Counted from the first letter of the stretch, positions 7,330-15,052 are shown. The stretch is 15,699 nt of DNA from Peptococcaceae bacterium BRH_c23 (GCA_000961805.1 LADV01000174.1:1-15699), one strand, 5' to 3'. The notes: generated by a model from the letters alone, not told the origin. Program-made: numbers and translations.

Positions 7330-7899
7330 CTATCTCCTTATAATGTCCAGCATTCCATATTTACATCGAAACTTGCTCCCTGTAATAGAGCCAACTGCTT
7401 CCTCAACGACTTCTTCCTGCGGTAGAAGTTTGAGGGAAGCAGGAACCACTACAAAACCGGCTCCGGTCCAAACAATGACCATCTGTTCCGAAGGTGTCTC
7501 CCCAATACAGAGTTTTCCTTTAGAAATGGAGAGCAGAGAGGGATCGACATCAAGTAACTTGTGATTAGACTGAGAATAAAACTCATAGATTGTTTCTATC
7601 GTAATTCCCAATACTTGCAACAATTGACTAGAGAACCGGGTGACAATAGGAGTAACACCTGGGATCAATAAAAATTCATCGGTTGGAAAAAGCGGATGTG
7701 AATCGAAAGCTGCTCCAGCATCATGCTCCAATGGTGTAACAGTAATATTTCTGTTAATAAGTGAAATCTTTTCGACACCGGCTTTCACTAGCAATTCAGT
7801 TTTAATCGGAATTCCATGCGGAACAAGATAGGTATATTTATCAAGCTCCAGGACGTCAAGCGGAATATCTAATTCACGACCATAGGACAACTCAAGCAC
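7330..7899 (-). CDS. Protein of unknown function, 189 aa
   Basis: I do not recognise this family. The frame starts at GTG 7897-7899, with AGGGAAAGAGG just upstream as ribosome site, and ends 9 bases from the oppositely oriented deaminase stop. The product is soluble, with no signal peptide or membrane segment and two cysteines near the C-terminal half. It alternates hydrophobic strands and short acidic loops, for example KISLINRNITVTPLEHDAGA (about residues 44-63), a proline-rich HPLFPTDEFLLIPGVTPI stretch (about 68-85) and VIVWTGAGFVVVPASLKLLP near residues 140-160, which suggests a beta-rich fold. It lies 118 bases after the VWA gene on the same strand and could be the last gene of the MoxR-VWA operon. 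That linkage is an inference from position only. Confidence 0.7.
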   Translation of the reverse strand: MLELSYGRELDIPLDVLELDKYTYLVPHGIPIKTELLVKAGVEKISLINRNITVTPLEHDAGAAFDSHPLFPTDEFLLIPGVTPIVTRFSSQLLQVLGITIETIYEFYSQSNHKLLDVDPSLLSISKGKLCIGETPSEQMVIVWTGAGFVVVPASLKLLPQEEVVEEAVGSITGSKFRCKYGMLDIIRR

Positions 7900-8017
7900 C
7901 CTCTTTCCCTAAAAAATACAGAGCGAACTCGTCAACTATAGTAGAACATCGAGTCTAACGATTGGTTGAAGCAGCATCATCAACATCAGATCCGTTAAAA
8001 TATTAGTTCCCTGCACG

Positions 8018-9004
8018 CTATTTAAGACATACTTTTCGAACCGCATTTGCCATTTCCCCTAGATCCTTTATGTCATAAATGGCTGTTGCTGCTCGAATAA
8101 ATGGGCGAACACTTTTTTCATAAGCATATTCATCGTCCTCATCATCCATAGTGCGAAAGATGAAGAAACTCTTTATTTTTCGGCTTATTTTTTTGACTTC
8201 TTCAGCTGATTTTTGAGGTTCAGCAGTAAACAAATCGGAAAGCATAAGTACGACTGTTTGAGACATGAATTTATCATGATGCTTCTCTTGTAGGGTTCTA
8301 AGAGCTGTTGCAATACTGGTTGTACCGCCCCAGTTTTTTCGAATTTTTATTAGATTGACAGTTTCTTGCCAGGTCTTCTTAAGATCTTTTGTAACACATT
8401 CCAAATCTTCGGCAAATATAAAAATCTCTTTCTTGGATAATTCCAAACCAACAGCTTGAATCAGTTGGATCAGCATCGTTATCCAGACCTGCATCGACCC
8501 GGAAGTGTCTAAAATGATGACAAGTCGAGGTTTCTTAATAACCCTAGTTTTATATTTCAGGTCAATTAAGACACCGCCAGTTTGTATGGACCGTCGCAGG
8601 GATCTCCTTAAGTCAATTTGTGTCATAATTTTACTATGCTTACGGTTCCGGGATAAACTTGTAACTAGACGCTGGGCAATTTTGCGCAGTTGTCTTCGCG
8701 CATAAACCACATCATCATCCGTTATCTCGTCTTCCTGAACAGATAAGGACCCACTCGTTAGACTCTCTTTATTAACGGCAAGATTCTTACCGGTTATAGG
8801 CCTATTTGCCAGTAGGTGATAATGAATGGACATCTTCTGAACCGGAATAGACAAGGTACTTGTGCTACTAATCCCACTACCACTAACAGCCTCTTCTCGA
8901 GTAGAAACCGCAGCAGAAAAACTAAAAATCGAAATAAGCCATTCCCAATAACACTGGCATTGATCTCTGACGACTGCGGGAATTACAGGTTTTGGCACAC
9001 CCAT
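8018..9004 (-). CDS. CoxE-like VWA domain protein
   Basis: Partner protein of MoxR ATPases. The 328 residues have a poorly conserved, partly low-complexity N-terminal 90 residues (Ser-rich 30-57), then a basic helical stretch of about residues 100-140. The von Willebrand A domain follows: MIDAS motif DTSGS at 166-170 after KPRLVIIL, the metal-site threonine in WGGTTS (about 228-229) and the aspartate in MLSDLFT (D257). This layout is that of CoxE-like proteins (PF05762 type), somewhat shorter than the usual 380-450. The ATG start lies inside the end of the MoxR gene (22-base overlap), with AAAGGCGGCGGGAA upstream, so the two are translationally coupled. CoxD/CoxE pairs assist maturation of metalloenzymes such as CO dehydrogenase; no such enzyme is encoded here, so the client is unknown. 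Confidence 0.87.
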   Translation of the reverse strand: MGVPKPVIPAVVRDQCQCYWEWLISIFSFSAAVSTREEAVSGSGISSTSTLSIPVQKMSIHYHLLANRPITGKNLAVNKESLTSGSLSVQEDEITDDDVVYARRQLRKIAQRLVTSLSRNRKHSKIMTQIDLRRSLRRSIQTGGVLIDLKYKTRVIKKPRLVIILDTSGSMQVWITMLIQLIQAVGLELSKKEIFIFAEDLECVTKDLKKTWQETVNLIKIRKNWGGTTSIATALRTLQEKHHDKFMSQTVVLMLSDLFTAEPQKSAEEVKKISRKIKSFFIFRTMDDEDDEYAYEKSVRPFIRAATAIYDIKDLGEMANAVRKVCLK

Positions 9005-9969
9005 TTCCCGCCGCCTTTCTTTGTAAACAACTCTTGATCTTCCCGGGTCTTTAAGAAAAGCGAGTTTAACTGATTCAAAAACATGGGATCCAAGCTTGGC
9101 TTCTTCATATTGACAGCAGCTTGCCCCAAGTCTAGACTTTCTGAGACGGATGGTTGCTTCAACAACTCTAAATCTTCCCGCAGTAAGTACATAGTACGGG
9201 CAATTTGCAGAGCTAAGCCAGGGCGCATACCTACGACCTTCCGCATCAGGATAGTAGCTTCCCTAGTCATCGTTGGAAAATCAAGATAAAGATAGACACA
9301 TCTTCTGCGCAGTGCATCGCCAAGGTCTCTAATGGCATTAGAGGTAAGAATTACCGGAGGATGAGTTTTAGCCTTGACAGTACCGAATTCCGGGATAGAG
9401 ACCTGAAAATCGGAAAGAATCTCCATCAGAAAGGCTTCGAACTCAGGCTCAACTTTGTCAATTTCATCAATCAGAAGCACAGGTGGCTTCTTAGCCTGTA
9501 TTGCTGCCAAGAGCGGCCTTGGTAGTAAATAGTCTGCTCCAAAAACGTTTTCTTTTCCACCTTTCTGAATGTCAAGGATCTGTTTCTGGTAGTTCCATTC
9601 ATATAGGGCTTTCCCCTCATCCAGTCCCTCATAACACTGTAGGCGAATCAACTCTGTCTTAAGGATAGTGGCCATTACTTTTGCTACTTCTGTTTTTCCA
9701 CTTCCTGGTGGACCCTCAACTAGGAGCGGCTTTCCCAACTCAAGTGACATATACATCGTAAATGCCTCTTCATCCGAGCATATATAGGAACAATCTCTCC
9801 ACATACTTTCTCTTAGGGACTGAGGTGTTATTGTAGTAATAACTTGATTAGGTTCCTCTTTATAGGATAATAGATCCCAAGCAGAGTCAGGAGCGTCTTG
9901 GGGGAGTATACCCGGTACATTATTTCCAATCCATTTACGTTTAATAGTTTGCCATGAAAGTCTCTTCAC
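8983..9969 (-). CDS. MoxR-family AAA+ ATPase
   Basis: AAA+ ATPase of the MoxR/CoxD group, a chaperone-like remodeller that works with VWA proteins. I place the start at GTG 9967-9969, because GGAGGT (complement of 9976-9981) lies 6 bases upstream. The longer frame reaching 10062 has no ribosome site and overlaps a separate small gene. With this start the protein has 328 residues: Walker A GPPGSGKT (86-93), Walker B LLIDE (D168, E169), sensor-1 asparagine in LTSNAIRD (N211) and arginines RRR at about 221-223 as finger candidates. A roughly 70-residue N-terminal extension precedes the ATPase core. The 3' end overlaps the VWA gene by 22 bases. Function as a paired remodelling machine is established for the family; the target here is not evident. 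Confidence 0.88.
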   Translation of the reverse strand: MKRLSWQTIKRKWIGNNVPGILPQDAPDSAWDLLSYKEEPNQVITTITPQSLRESMWRDCSYICSDEEAFTMYMSLELGKPLLVEGPPGSGKTEVAKVMATILKTELIRLQCYEGLDEGKALYEWNYQKQILDIQKGGKENVFGADYLLPRPLLAAIQAKKPPVLLIDEIDKVEPEFEAFLMEILSDFQVSIPEFGTVKAKTHPPVILTSNAIRDLGDALRRRCVYLYLDFPTMTREATILMRKVVGMRPGLALQIARTMYLLREDLELLKQPSVSESLDLGQAAVNMKKPSLDPMFLNQLNSLFLKTREDQELFTKKGGGKWVCQNL

Positions 9970-10012
9970 AAAGCCACCTCCAGGATGATAAATCAACAAT
10001 GGCCGTACAGTC

Positions 10013-10183
10013 TCACCATTTAAATAGTCGAGCCAGATAGTAAGTAATAAGGATAGAGACAATCAGAAAAATGATAGAAATCCCGAATCGCAACCAATTG
10101 TTGCTGAAACGGCCGCTTACTGCATGTCCTGCAACCGGGAACAACATACCTAGTAAGGCAGCTAGAACAATAGCTTTCAACAT
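10013..10183 (-). CDS. Small membrane protein, 56 aa, heading the MoxR-VWA operon
   Basis: A short frame starting ATG at 10181-10183 with GGAGAG 9 bases upstream, ending TGA at 10013-10015. Residues 3-18 (KAIVLAALLGMLFPVA) and 33-53 (FGISIIFLIVSILITYYLAR) are hydrophobic, separated by a short polar segment with GHAVSGRFSNNW. This gives either two membrane helices or a signal-like segment plus one helix. It ends 43 bases before the MoxR GTG on the same strand, with only the MoxR ribosome site between them, so co-transcription is likely. No family is recognised. The ribosome site, the composition and the tight position support a real gene. It could anchor the ATPase/VWA complex to the membrane, which is inference only. 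Confidence 0.65.
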   Translation of the reverse strand: MLKAIVLAALLGMLFPVAGHAVSGRFSNNWLRFGISIIFLIVSILITYYLARLFKW

Positions 10184-10219
10184 ACGACTGACTCTCCTAT
10201 TCTTATGAGATAATAAATG

Positions 10220-10273
10220 CAGTCATTTATAATCCTGTCCATAACAATCACTAGACAGGATTATAAATGACTG
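10220..10273. repeat. Perfect 20-bp inverted repeat upstream of the small membrane protein gene
   Basis: Arms 10220-10239 (CAGTCATTTATAATCCTGTC) and 10254-10273 are exact reverse complements, with a 14-base spacer. The repeat lies 36 bases upstream of the ATG of the operon-leading small gene and about 40 bases past the terminator hairpin of the neighbouring operon. The arms contain TATAAT- and TATAAA-like hexamers, so the element may overlap a promoter and serve as an operator, or it may form an RNA hairpin in the leader. No following T-run supports termination. Confidence 0.7.
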
Positions 10274-10310
10274 TCACGCATAGAAGGCGATATGTCTATA
10301 CATTTGACTA

Positions 10311-10343
10311 AGACTCAGATGGAGTTTTACTCCATCTGAGTCT
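10311..10343 (-). terminator. Hairpin terminator of the FAD/Fe-S oxidoreductase operon
   Basis: Arms 10311-10325 (AGACTCAGATGGAGT) and 10329-10343 are exact reverse complements with a 3-base loop. The hairpin begins 20 bases after the stop of the last oxidoreductase gene on the - strand. The run after the stem in that direction (TAGTCAAATG) is poor in T, so it is a weak intrinsic terminator or a 3'-stabilising structure. Confidence 0.6.
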
Positions 10344-10363
10344 ATTATTATATACCAATACTC

Positions 10364-12001
10364 TTAATTCTCTGGCACTGGTAATTGTCCCCACTTCGGC
10401 ATCGGTAATTCTTCTGGGGATTCCCAGTCCTTCGTGGATTGCATCCATGGTGCTTTATTCACAAAATCGTCATGAGCAAGAGGTACTGGCGGATGGCTGA
10501 CCCACAAGGGATCAAACTCGTTCTTAATCGCCAGAAGCCACTCGTGATAGTTCGGTCCGTATTGAGGGCCTGTCAAATAAAGCGGCTGGTGAGGCCCGAT
10601 AAGGGAGGTGTAGTAGCGATTCTTGATATTCATCTTAGATGTTTCAACGTAGAATTGATCCACTCCGGCGGTGTCTTCGCGATGATCCCAGTAAACTAAG
10701 AACTCGGAGTATCCCTGGTGACCTAATTCAAAGCTTTGGAACCAACCGGGATCACCAAAGTCTGGCATCAGTGGTGGAGTGTATTTTCTCTTAAGTTCTG
10801 CATAAGTCTCACCATGAATAGTAGCCTGGGTAAGAGACTCGATAATGTAGTCAACGGAGACATAGGAACCGCACATCAGCCACATACCTGCCGAGTCGGC
10901 ATTTTTGATCCAAGACTCATCAGTGGGTTTGGTACGCAGTTCAATCCCACCTAGTTCTGTCATAATATCATTAAGCACTTTTTCCTGATAGATCATATCC
11001 TCTTCTGAGGTAAAACCTACGAGCAGCACTCTGACAATGTGGAAGTTCTTGATGGTTTCCTCATCTTCTTTTAACCAAATGTCCCAGAACTCCTCCTTGT
11101 CTTCTGCCTTAGAAATGGCGCGCCAGAAAAGGGGAACCTTGGTTAAAGCGGCAGCTATTTCAGCTTGGGCAATGTCGAACATAGCCTTAACTTGCTCTCT
11201 TTTGCTGGGCATACGGTAATTGATCCATTTAACCCGCTTTGGCGGTAGGGCTAGGGCTGTGTTAGGAGAGATGCCCGTCGGTATTAACGGTTCAGGCTGC
11301 CAGGGCAGGGTCTTGATAGCCATTTTGGTAACAATACCTAAGCAACCCCTCAATCCTGTAAACCCTCTTAATAGACCCCTTAGGTCAGGACCAGGGCCTT
11401 CACCCCAGAAGGGATCATCACCGCCATCGGCGAGAGAACCCATCTTGACAATTTCGCCATCTGGGAGAACAAGCTCAGTGGCGAGAATACGTCTGTGGGG
11501 AAGGCCAATCCGATGACTCAGTGGGGACCAGCCGTCACCAATCAGGTTGGCAATGGCTGAGCATTGCCCGCCGCCGCCGCCGATAACAGAATAGGCACCC
11601 TTGTCTAAGGCTTCTTGTTGAATAGAAGATAGTATGACGCCTGAACCAACATTGACACTGAAGTGTTTTTCATCCATCTCAAAATCATTCATCCGCTTCA
11701 GGTCAATGATTAGTTCATTCTCCACATGGCAGTGAGTCCGAGGGCCGTAGAAACCGGTGGAGTATGGAACATAGGGTACATTATAACGGTTGCAAATTTT
11801 GACAATCTTCTGCACTTCTTCAGTTGTCCTCGGTAAAACAACTGCATGAGGGATTGTTGTCATCACGCGTTCGTAGCCAAGACCATTTTCATACCCACCT
11901 GGGCCAGATCGGTAGCCTTCGCAGATCGCCGGATCCTCAGAAATATACTTGGAACCCACGATGACTTCAAATGCACTATAAGCATCTTTATTAATACTCA
12001 T
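10364..12001 (-). CDS. FAD-linked oxidase, divergent PCMH-type flavoprotein (545 aa)
   Basis: Third gene of the oxidoreductase operon. ATG at 11999-12001 follows a strong AAGGAGGTG ribosome site. An N-terminal FAD-binding (PCMH/p-cresol methylhydroxylase-like) domain spans about residues 50-235. AVVLPRTTEEVQKIVKIC (53-70) matches the usual 'P.s.eeV' opening, then come NELIIDLKRMN (95-105), VGSGVILSSIQ, the glycine run VIGGGGGQCS (139-148), and LRGLLRGFTGLRGCLGIVTKM near 208-227, equivalent to 'GSeGtLGIVT'. The following 300 residues are the substrate-side cap domain, rich in Trp and Tyr. The usual 'GGGTG' loop is replaced by STGFYGPRTH. No signal peptide or membrane segment is seen. It presumably donates electrons to the neighbouring Fe-S subunit. 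The substrate (hydroxy acid, alcohol or other) is not predictable. Confidence 0.83.
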   Translation of the reverse strand: MSINKDAYSAFEVIVGSKYISEDPAICEGYRSGPGGYENGLGYERVMTTIPHAVVLPRTTEEVQKIVKICNRYNVPYVPYSTGFYGPRTHCHVENELIIDLKRMNDFEMDEKHFSVNVGSGVILSSIQQEALDKGAYSVIGGGGGQCSAIANLIGDGWSPLSHRIGLPHRRILATELVLPDGEIVKMGSLADGGDDPFWGEGPGPDLRGLLRGFTGLRGCLGIVTKMAIKTLPWQPEPLIPTGISPNTALALPPKRVKWINYRMPSKREQVKAMFDIAQAEIAAALTKVPLFWRAISKAEDKEEFWDIWLKEDEETIKNFHIVRVLLVGFTSEEDMIYQEKVLNDIMTELGGIELRTKPTDESWIKNADSAGMWLMCGSYVSVDYIIESLTQATIHGETYAELKRKYTPPLMPDFGDPGWFQSFELGHQGYSEFLVYWDHREDTAGVDQFYVETSKMNIKNRYYTSLIGPHQPLYLTGPQYGPNYHEWLLAIKNEFDPLWVSHPPVPLAHDDFVNKAPWMQSTKDWESPEELPMPKWGQLPVPEN

Positions 12002-12013
12002 TGTTACACCTCC

Positions 12014-13345
12014 TTATATTTCAATTGACGCTAAGATAAGTTCAGAAATATCCATGACTTTGACATTATCGCCATCCTCTTTGGCAACCTGGGCAAAGTT
12101 AGTATTGCAGCGTGGGCAAGCAGATACAAGAACTTCAGCGCCCACTGCTTTAACTTCATCCAGTCGATGGTTAGCTGAGAACTTAGCAAGTTCAGGGAAA
12201 GCTTCTTTTGTTCCTCGACCAGCTCCGCAACAGAAGGCATTCTCGCGAACTCTGATCATTTCAACAAAATCCGCTCCAGGGATGGCATTCAACACATTTC
12301 GGGCCTGGAGGTATAGCCCCTGTCTACCGCGTCTTCTCAAAAGTCCTGGGAAGATCATGCCCATCCAACCACGTTCTCCTTTATAAGGAGTCCAAGGATC
12401 ACAGAGTCTGCTCACTCCGCAGGAATCATGGTAGGTGAAGCGCATATCAACAGGTTTTGTCAATTTAAGTTTTCCATCAGCTACAGCCTGATCGGCAAAC
12501 TCTATAAGATGAATGACCTCAAAGCCAAGGTCTGCTGTAGCAATATCCAGCAATTTAGGATAGTCAACCTTCCAGGTGCGATAACATTCCGCACAGCTTG
12601 TCACCAATGTTTTTGCTCCTGAAGCCTTCACTGCTGCAATATTTTCTAGGGCGATTGCCTTGGCTTCTTTAACCATACCTACAGAGTAGAGCGTGTTTCC
12701 ACAGCATTTTTCATCTTTCATCAGCATGAAGCTAACTCCGGCTGCGTTGAATATCTTCGCGGTTGCTTGCGCTATACTAGGAGTGGCATAGGCTGAAGAA
12801 CAGCCAACATAATAGATTACATCTGCCTTTTCCGCGACCTTGATGTCCTTGGTCAGCCACTTAACCCGGCTTTCCGAGGTACCGTATTGGTTTTGCGTTG
12901 TAGCAACATTTTGAGCAATTTTTTTGTGGGCTGGCATGGGACCAGCACCATCATCGACAGCCTTAATTCTCAAGGCCTCCAGTGTCAGACCGATTTCAAG
13001 ATCAAGGTTACGTTTACAGCCGACATCACAGGCCCCACAAAGTGGGTCAGCGTAGATGATTTCCAGGAGTTTATCTGTCCATTCCAACTTTCCAGCTGCA
13101 ATAGCCAAGCCTATTCTCATCTTACCCATAGCTCCGTAAGCATCGAAGTCATTCCACAAGTTACTTGGGCATCGCGTATTAAATTTCATGCCAGGATTAT
13201 ACGTATGTTCTACCCAATAACATCCTTTGCATTTAATGCAATGTTGCATGTCATAGATAAAATTGTTTAGGTTGGTAACTTCAAAAGCTACGGGGGTTTT
13301 GGGGGTTTCATAGCGGTCTTTCTTCATAAGATCAATTACTGACAT
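12014..13345 (-). CDS. Iron-sulfur oxidoreductase subunit with two CCG domains (GlcF/HdrD-like)
   Basis: Electron-transfer subunit between the two flavoproteins; ATG at 13343-13345 with AAAGGAGGAGG upstream. The N-terminal ferredoxin-like part has unusual cysteine spacing: C36-x2-C39-x2-C42-x16-C59-Pro, then C103-x2-C106-x3-C110-Lys. Canonical GlcF/HdrC would read CxxCxxCxxxCP twice. Two CCG domains follow: C182-x31-C214-C215-G with C251xxC254, and C309/C315, then C372-C373-G with C410xxC413, the second with a longer loop of basic residues. Such CCG domains bind noncubane 4Fe-4S clusters in HdrB/HdrD and occur in glycolate and lactate oxidase complexes. No membrane segment is visible. It sits between the FAD genes with gaps of 12 and 16 bases, so all three are one transcript and probably one complex. 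Confidence 0.87.
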   Translation of the reverse strand: MSVIDLMKKDRYETPKTPVAFEVTNLNNFIYDMQHCIKCKGCYWVEHTYNPGMKFNTRCPSNLWNDFDAYGAMGKMRIGLAIAAGKLEWTDKLLEIIYADPLCGACDVGCKRNLDLEIGLTLEALRIKAVDDGAGPMPAHKKIAQNVATTQNQYGTSESRVKWLTKDIKVAEKADVIYYVGCSSAYATPSIAQATAKIFNAAGVSFMLMKDEKCCGNTLYSVGMVKEAKAIALENIAAVKASGAKTLVTSCAECYRTWKVDYPKLLDIATADLGFEVIHLIEFADQAVADGKLKLTKPVDMRFTYHDSCGVSRLCDPWTPYKGERGWMGMIFPGLLRRRGRQGLYLQARNVLNAIPGADFVEMIRVRENAFCCGAGRGTKEAFPELAKFSANHRLDEVKAVGAEVLVSACPRCNTNFAQVAKEDGDNVKVMDISELILASIEI

Positions 13346-13361
13346 AGTTCCTCCTCCTTTC

Positions 13362-14810
13362 TTAGAAACAAAGGTTTCCAGGGTTCATGATATTGGTAGG
13401 ATCAAACACTTTCTTCACACGTTTCAAGGCTATTGTATAGTTACCAGCACGGTTGAATACGATTGGAGCAATCTCACCATACGGTCTAGAGAAGAAACCA
13501 CCCGCATTCATTAAGGCCACTGAGGCCTCACGGTTCAGCTTGGCAATCATGGTTTTTTCTTGTTCATTTTCTGGATCATAGAAAAAGTTAAACTCCATAT
13601 GACAAGCACGATTGTGTTCGATAGGCTGAATATATTTACCGATGTCTGCCAGAGGATAACCGTGTTTTGCGGCAACTTCTTCCACGACTTTAATGAAATC
13701 GGGTGCCTTATCAGGTTTTGTAATAAAGAAGATGTCTTGACATCCGCCTCTGAGACGATTTTTCCAATATTTAACGTCTGCTGGCCACGGTGTCCTAAGC
13801 ATGGGGAGAAGTTTTTTATTCATACCTGGAAAACCGGGTAGCTTGTCTGAAAGAAGTATATTGGAAAATTCGTTTTTCAAAACGTCTGCCAGAAACTTCT
13901 CTTCGTAGGCAATTTTCTCTTCAGGTCTTCGCAAAAGTCCGCTGATGGTTAGAACAAGAGTCCAAGGCGGGAGTTTAGCACAGAGTGTGTCAAAGTCCTC
14001 AACCTTATCTGCAACAATACCTGCCAGATCGACATTGTTGAGGAGTAGACATTCCTGACCAATTCTTCTGGGTAGAATTCTATAGAGAAAATCCATAGCA
14101 AGTGAGAGATCATCAATGGGAGCAAACAAAATTTTGTCTATTCTGGGTATGGATTCAATTTTCATGCTCATCCAAGTAACAATACCCATAGTTCCTTGGG
14201 CACCCTGCATAAAACGATAGAAGTCAAGGCCAGGTCCGGATGGGTTAGCACCTCTTGAATGTGATTCTGGGAAATTGTTAACACTAGCTGATCCAGATCT
14301 GAATACTGTCCCATTCGCCCATACTATCTCCAGCGACTGAGTTGGCTCACCATAATCATAGACTATATTCGTCGGTACTTCTCTTTCGAGGGTATCGGTC
14401 AACACTGACCGATCTGGGCGGGGCAAAAGCGGCATAATGGGACGCATTCCCTTTTCCTTCAAGGCCTCCGTAAGCTGTTTCCAGGTTACACCCGCTTCAA
14501 ACCTAACAAGGCGGTTAGAAAGATCAATTTCGAAGATCTTATTCATCCTTAGAAGATCAATCACTACGCCACCCTGCTTAGGTATCGTATTTCCATGAAC
14601 ATGTACTCTAGAACTGACGGGAACAACTGGGATGTTCTTTTCGTTACAGTATGTAACGACCTTGGCCACCTCTTCTGTGCTTCCTGGCCATACCACGGCA
14701 TTGGCCAATCCCGAAGGAAGAAGACTTAAATCGCTCGAATAACGAAGAAGATCTTCTCTTGTATTGCTCGCGTTTTCCTTCCCAACAATCTTTGATAATT
14801 CATCCAGCAT
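13362..14810 (-). CDS. FAD-linked oxidase, GlcD-like flavoprotein (482 aa)
   Basis: First gene of the oxidoreductase operon. I choose the ATG at 14808-14810: AAAGGAGG (complement of 14821-14828) lies 10 bases upstream, and the longer TTG frame to 14831 would place this ribosome site inside the coding sequence. The FAD-binding PCMH-type domain covers about residues 35-220: ANAVVWPGSTEEVAKVVTYC (36-55), GGVVIDLLRMNKI (80-92), VRFEAGVTWKQLTEAL (102-117) and MQGAQGTMGIVTWMSM (201-216). The C-terminus VKKVFDPTNIMNPGNLCF is typical of GlcD/lactate dehydrogenase flavoproteins. The usual Gly-rich 'GGGTGLSGG' loop is replaced by SSRVHVHGN (66-74). Probable role: oxidation of a hydroxy acid or related substrate, with electrons passed to the CCG subunit. 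Substrate unknown. Confidence 0.85.
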   Translation of the reverse strand: MLDELSKIVGKENASNTREDLLRYSSDLSLLPSGLANAVVWPGSTEEVAKVVTYCNEKNIPVVPVSSRVHVHGNTIPKQGGVVIDLLRMNKIFEIDLSNRLVRFEAGVTWKQLTEALKEKGMRPIMPLLPRPDRSVLTDTLEREVPTNIVYDYGEPTQSLEIVWANGTVFRSGSASVNNFPESHSRGANPSGPGLDFYRFMQGAQGTMGIVTWMSMKIESIPRIDKILFAPIDDLSLAMDFLYRILPRRIGQECLLLNNVDLAGIVADKVEDFDTLCAKLPPWTLVLTISGLLRRPEEKIAYEEKFLADVLKNEFSNILLSDKLPGFPGMNKKLLPMLRTPWPADVKYWKNRLRGGCQDIFFITKPDKAPDFIKVVEEVAAKHGYPLADIGKYIQPIEHNRACHMEFNFFYDPENEQEKTMIAKLNREASVALMNAGGFFSRPYGEIAPIVFNRAGNYTIALKRVKKVFDPTNIMNPGNLCF

Positions 14811-14912
14811 GAATAGTGTTCCTCCTTTCAAATATCAAACTAAACAATGGATTTAGCTTTCTGGAAGGGATTGCCATTTGCCCCTTCACTTGATTAATAG
14901 GGAAAAGGTTTT

Positions 14913-14940
14913 ATTATAAATACACCTCCACTATTGTCCT
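14913..14940 (-). promoter_or_regulatory. Candidate promoter of the FAD/Fe-S oxidoreductase operon
   Basis: Reading the - strand, AGGACA (complement of 14935-14940) and a perfect TATAAT (complement of 14913-14918) are separated by 16 bases. The -10 box ends about 100 bases before the ATG at 14810. The resulting leader can form a small hairpin from GAAGGG/CCCTTC (about 14862-14887). The -35 box matches the consensus at 4 of 6 positions. Confidence 0.45.
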
Positions 14941-14991
14941 ATGCGTACTTTTTTATAGTTAAATTATACTAATAGTCATCTGTAACATCTA

Positions 14992-15020
14992 TTGACGTAT
15001 TATTACAAACATTCTAGTAA
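14992..15020 (+). promoter_or_regulatory. Candidate + strand promoter facing an orphan terminator
   Basis: TTGACG (14992-14997) and TAGTAA (15015-15020) are separated by 17 bases. Transcription would start near 15027 and run into the terminator at 15053-15091, giving an RNA of about 65 nt. The -35 is a 5/6 match and the -10 a 4/6 match in AT-rich DNA, so chance occurrence is quite possible. Confidence 0.25.
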
Positions 15021-15052
15021 ACTGGCCTTGTTATTGTTAACTCTATACAAAG

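Noticed and set aside
7900..8017. Promoter for the 189-residue unknown gene
   Set aside because: TTGACG and TATTTT or TACTAT hexamers occur on the - strand, but spacings (10-11 or 21 bases) do not fit a sigma-A promoter.
9970..10062. 31-residue N-terminal extension of MoxR
   Set aside because: No ribosome site before the ATG at 10062, and the stretch overlaps a small gene in another frame that has one.
10184..10363. CRISPR-like or transposon ends from the two inverted repeats
   Set aside because: The two hairpins differ in sequence, are not direct repeats, and no transposase or target duplication is visible.
11220..11516. 98-residue + strand frame inside the second FAD oxidase gene
   Set aside because: Antisense to a strong flavoprotein frame, proline/serine/arginine-rich shadow composition, no ribosome site.
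14811..14831. Seven-codon N-terminal extension of the first FAD oxidase from a TTG start
   Set aside because: The extension's codons are the AAAGGAGG ribosome site of the ATG at 14810, so it cannot sensibly be coding.
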